A stretch of 64,000 bases of DNA. It comes from Zelonia costaricensis. Lineage: Eukaryota; Euglenozoa; Kinetoplastea; Trypanosomatida; Trypanosomatidae. Positions 63,501 to 64,000 of the stretch are shown here, piece after piece. A program made the position numbers and the translations under genes. Numbering within the stretch: the first letter of the stretch is position 1; every line of letters starts with the position of its first letter. The notes below the pieces were generated by a model, which had not been told where the DNA came from, did no database searches, and saw only the letters and a list, made by a program, of their open reading frames with translations. Location of the stretch: the NCBI GenBank assembly GCA_030849075.1, contig JASAOO010003555.1, forward strand, positions 1 to 64,000, read 5' to 3'.

Positions 63501-64000
63501 CACACTCTCTCTCGCTTCGTTGACTGCGTGGTCCCTTTGCCGGATTGAGTGCTGCACGGGCGCGTGTACGCGAGGTGCGGCGCGCACATTTTTCTGTGTT
63601 TGTCCTCCTTTCCTTTCCTTCAGCTCTGCCAGCGCTTCCGTGCACCGGTGCAGTCACACTGCCAGCTGGACGTGCACGCCTTCTCGTCGCCAAGCCTTTA
63701 TCGCGTGCTCCAGCTTGTTCATCTCCCCCTCCCTGGTGAGGTGCGTGTGGGCGAGTGTGACACTTAGGTCCATCCAAGTGCGCCGTCGACGGCAGCGGTC
63801 GCCGCTGCTGCAACGCGGTCGTCCTCCATTTTCTCTTGCGTCCCTCTTCTCTCTCTTCCCGCCGGCGGCGGTTCTTGTGGCACTTCTTCACCGCCCTTGT
63901 GCCGTGTTCCGCGTGTGTGAGTCCCGCTTCGTGGTTGTGTGTGTGTGTGCCCCGCATCTGGTTCGCCTGTGCAGACCTCCTCGCGTCAATCCGCTGCACT
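60591..64000 (+). other. Gene-free region, at least 3.4 kb, strongly pyrimidine-rich on the plus strand
   Basis: No frame in either strand shows the coding bias of the other genes. From about 61260 to the window end the plus strand is dominated by C/T tracts with scattered GT or CA repeats (61710-61741, 62704-62739, 62920-62936, 63342-63352). This could be a long 3' UTR plus the 5' leader of a gene beyond the window, or a transcription unit boundary. No minus-strand gene is present, so a strand switch is not shown. Confidence 0.5.
61710..61741. repeat. (CA)n microsatellite
   Basis: A CA run of about 30 nt, perfect in its right part, lies within the gene-free region after the USP gene. Confidence 0.85.

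Noticed and set aside
1..64000. tRNA genes, CRISPR arrays, insertion sequences or bacterial-type operons
   Set aside because: I looked for tRNA B-box patterns, spaced direct repeats and inverted terminal repeats by eye and found none; the gene style is eukaryotic polycistronic.

Overview
The window looks like a piece of a trypanosomatid nuclear chromosome, most likely Leishmania or a close Leishmaniinae relative. The evidence is as follows. About 23 complete protein genes lie head to tail on the plus strand, with no credible minus-strand gene. None has an intron. Each is preceded by a pyrimidine tract followed by an AG dinucleotide, as expected for spliced-leader trans-splicing. Third codon positions are very GC-rich, so long antisense shadow frames are common. 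The gaps are rich in GT/CA microsatellites and homopolymers. I see no bacterial-type promoters, ribosome binding sites, tRNAs, CRISPR arrays or intact mobile elements. The whole window reads as one polycistronic transcription unit.

Left part (1-11 kb): the 3' end of an upstream gene, an orphan 238-aa protein, eIF2B alpha, a PITH-domain protein, proteasome beta-1, mitoribosomal protein mS29/DAP3, a 107-aa orphan, a PPP-type phosphatase relative that has lost its catalytic residues, and an isochorismatase-fold hydrolase resembling the mitochondrial MAR1 protein.

Middle (11-35 kb): a coiled-coil protein, a small tail-anchored protein, an orphan 205-aa protein, a PPR-like mitochondrial protein, a large ATP-dependent DNA ligase of the ligase III type, a Plus-3 + RING protein, a FYVE-like zinc-finger coiled-coil protein, and a 1388-aa coiled-coil protein with an acidic tail. 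The ligase carries an apparent macrodomain and three BRCT repeats.

Right part (37-61 kb): a CMGC-type kinase with a long Cys-rich insert, a likely APH-1 (gamma-secretase) homologue, a leucine-rich-repeat protein, the ALG9 mannosyltransferase, an IQ + PHD-finger protein, an orphan 816-aa protein whose C-terminus recalls Orc3, and a 1531-aa ubiquitin-specific protease. The last 3.4 kb hold no gene I can support.

Neighbours are functionally mixed, as is normal in trypanosomatid gene arrays, where order does not imply a shared pathway. The most interesting object is the DNA ligase at 19071-22757. Its order of ligase III core, ALC1-like macrodomain and triple BRCT suggests a ligase recruited by ADP-ribose signals. 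Other points of note are the APH-1 candidate, the pseudophosphatase, the Plus-3/RING fusion, and a strand-asymmetric placement of GT and CA repeats. All identifications were made by eye from sequence motifs; no database search was run.
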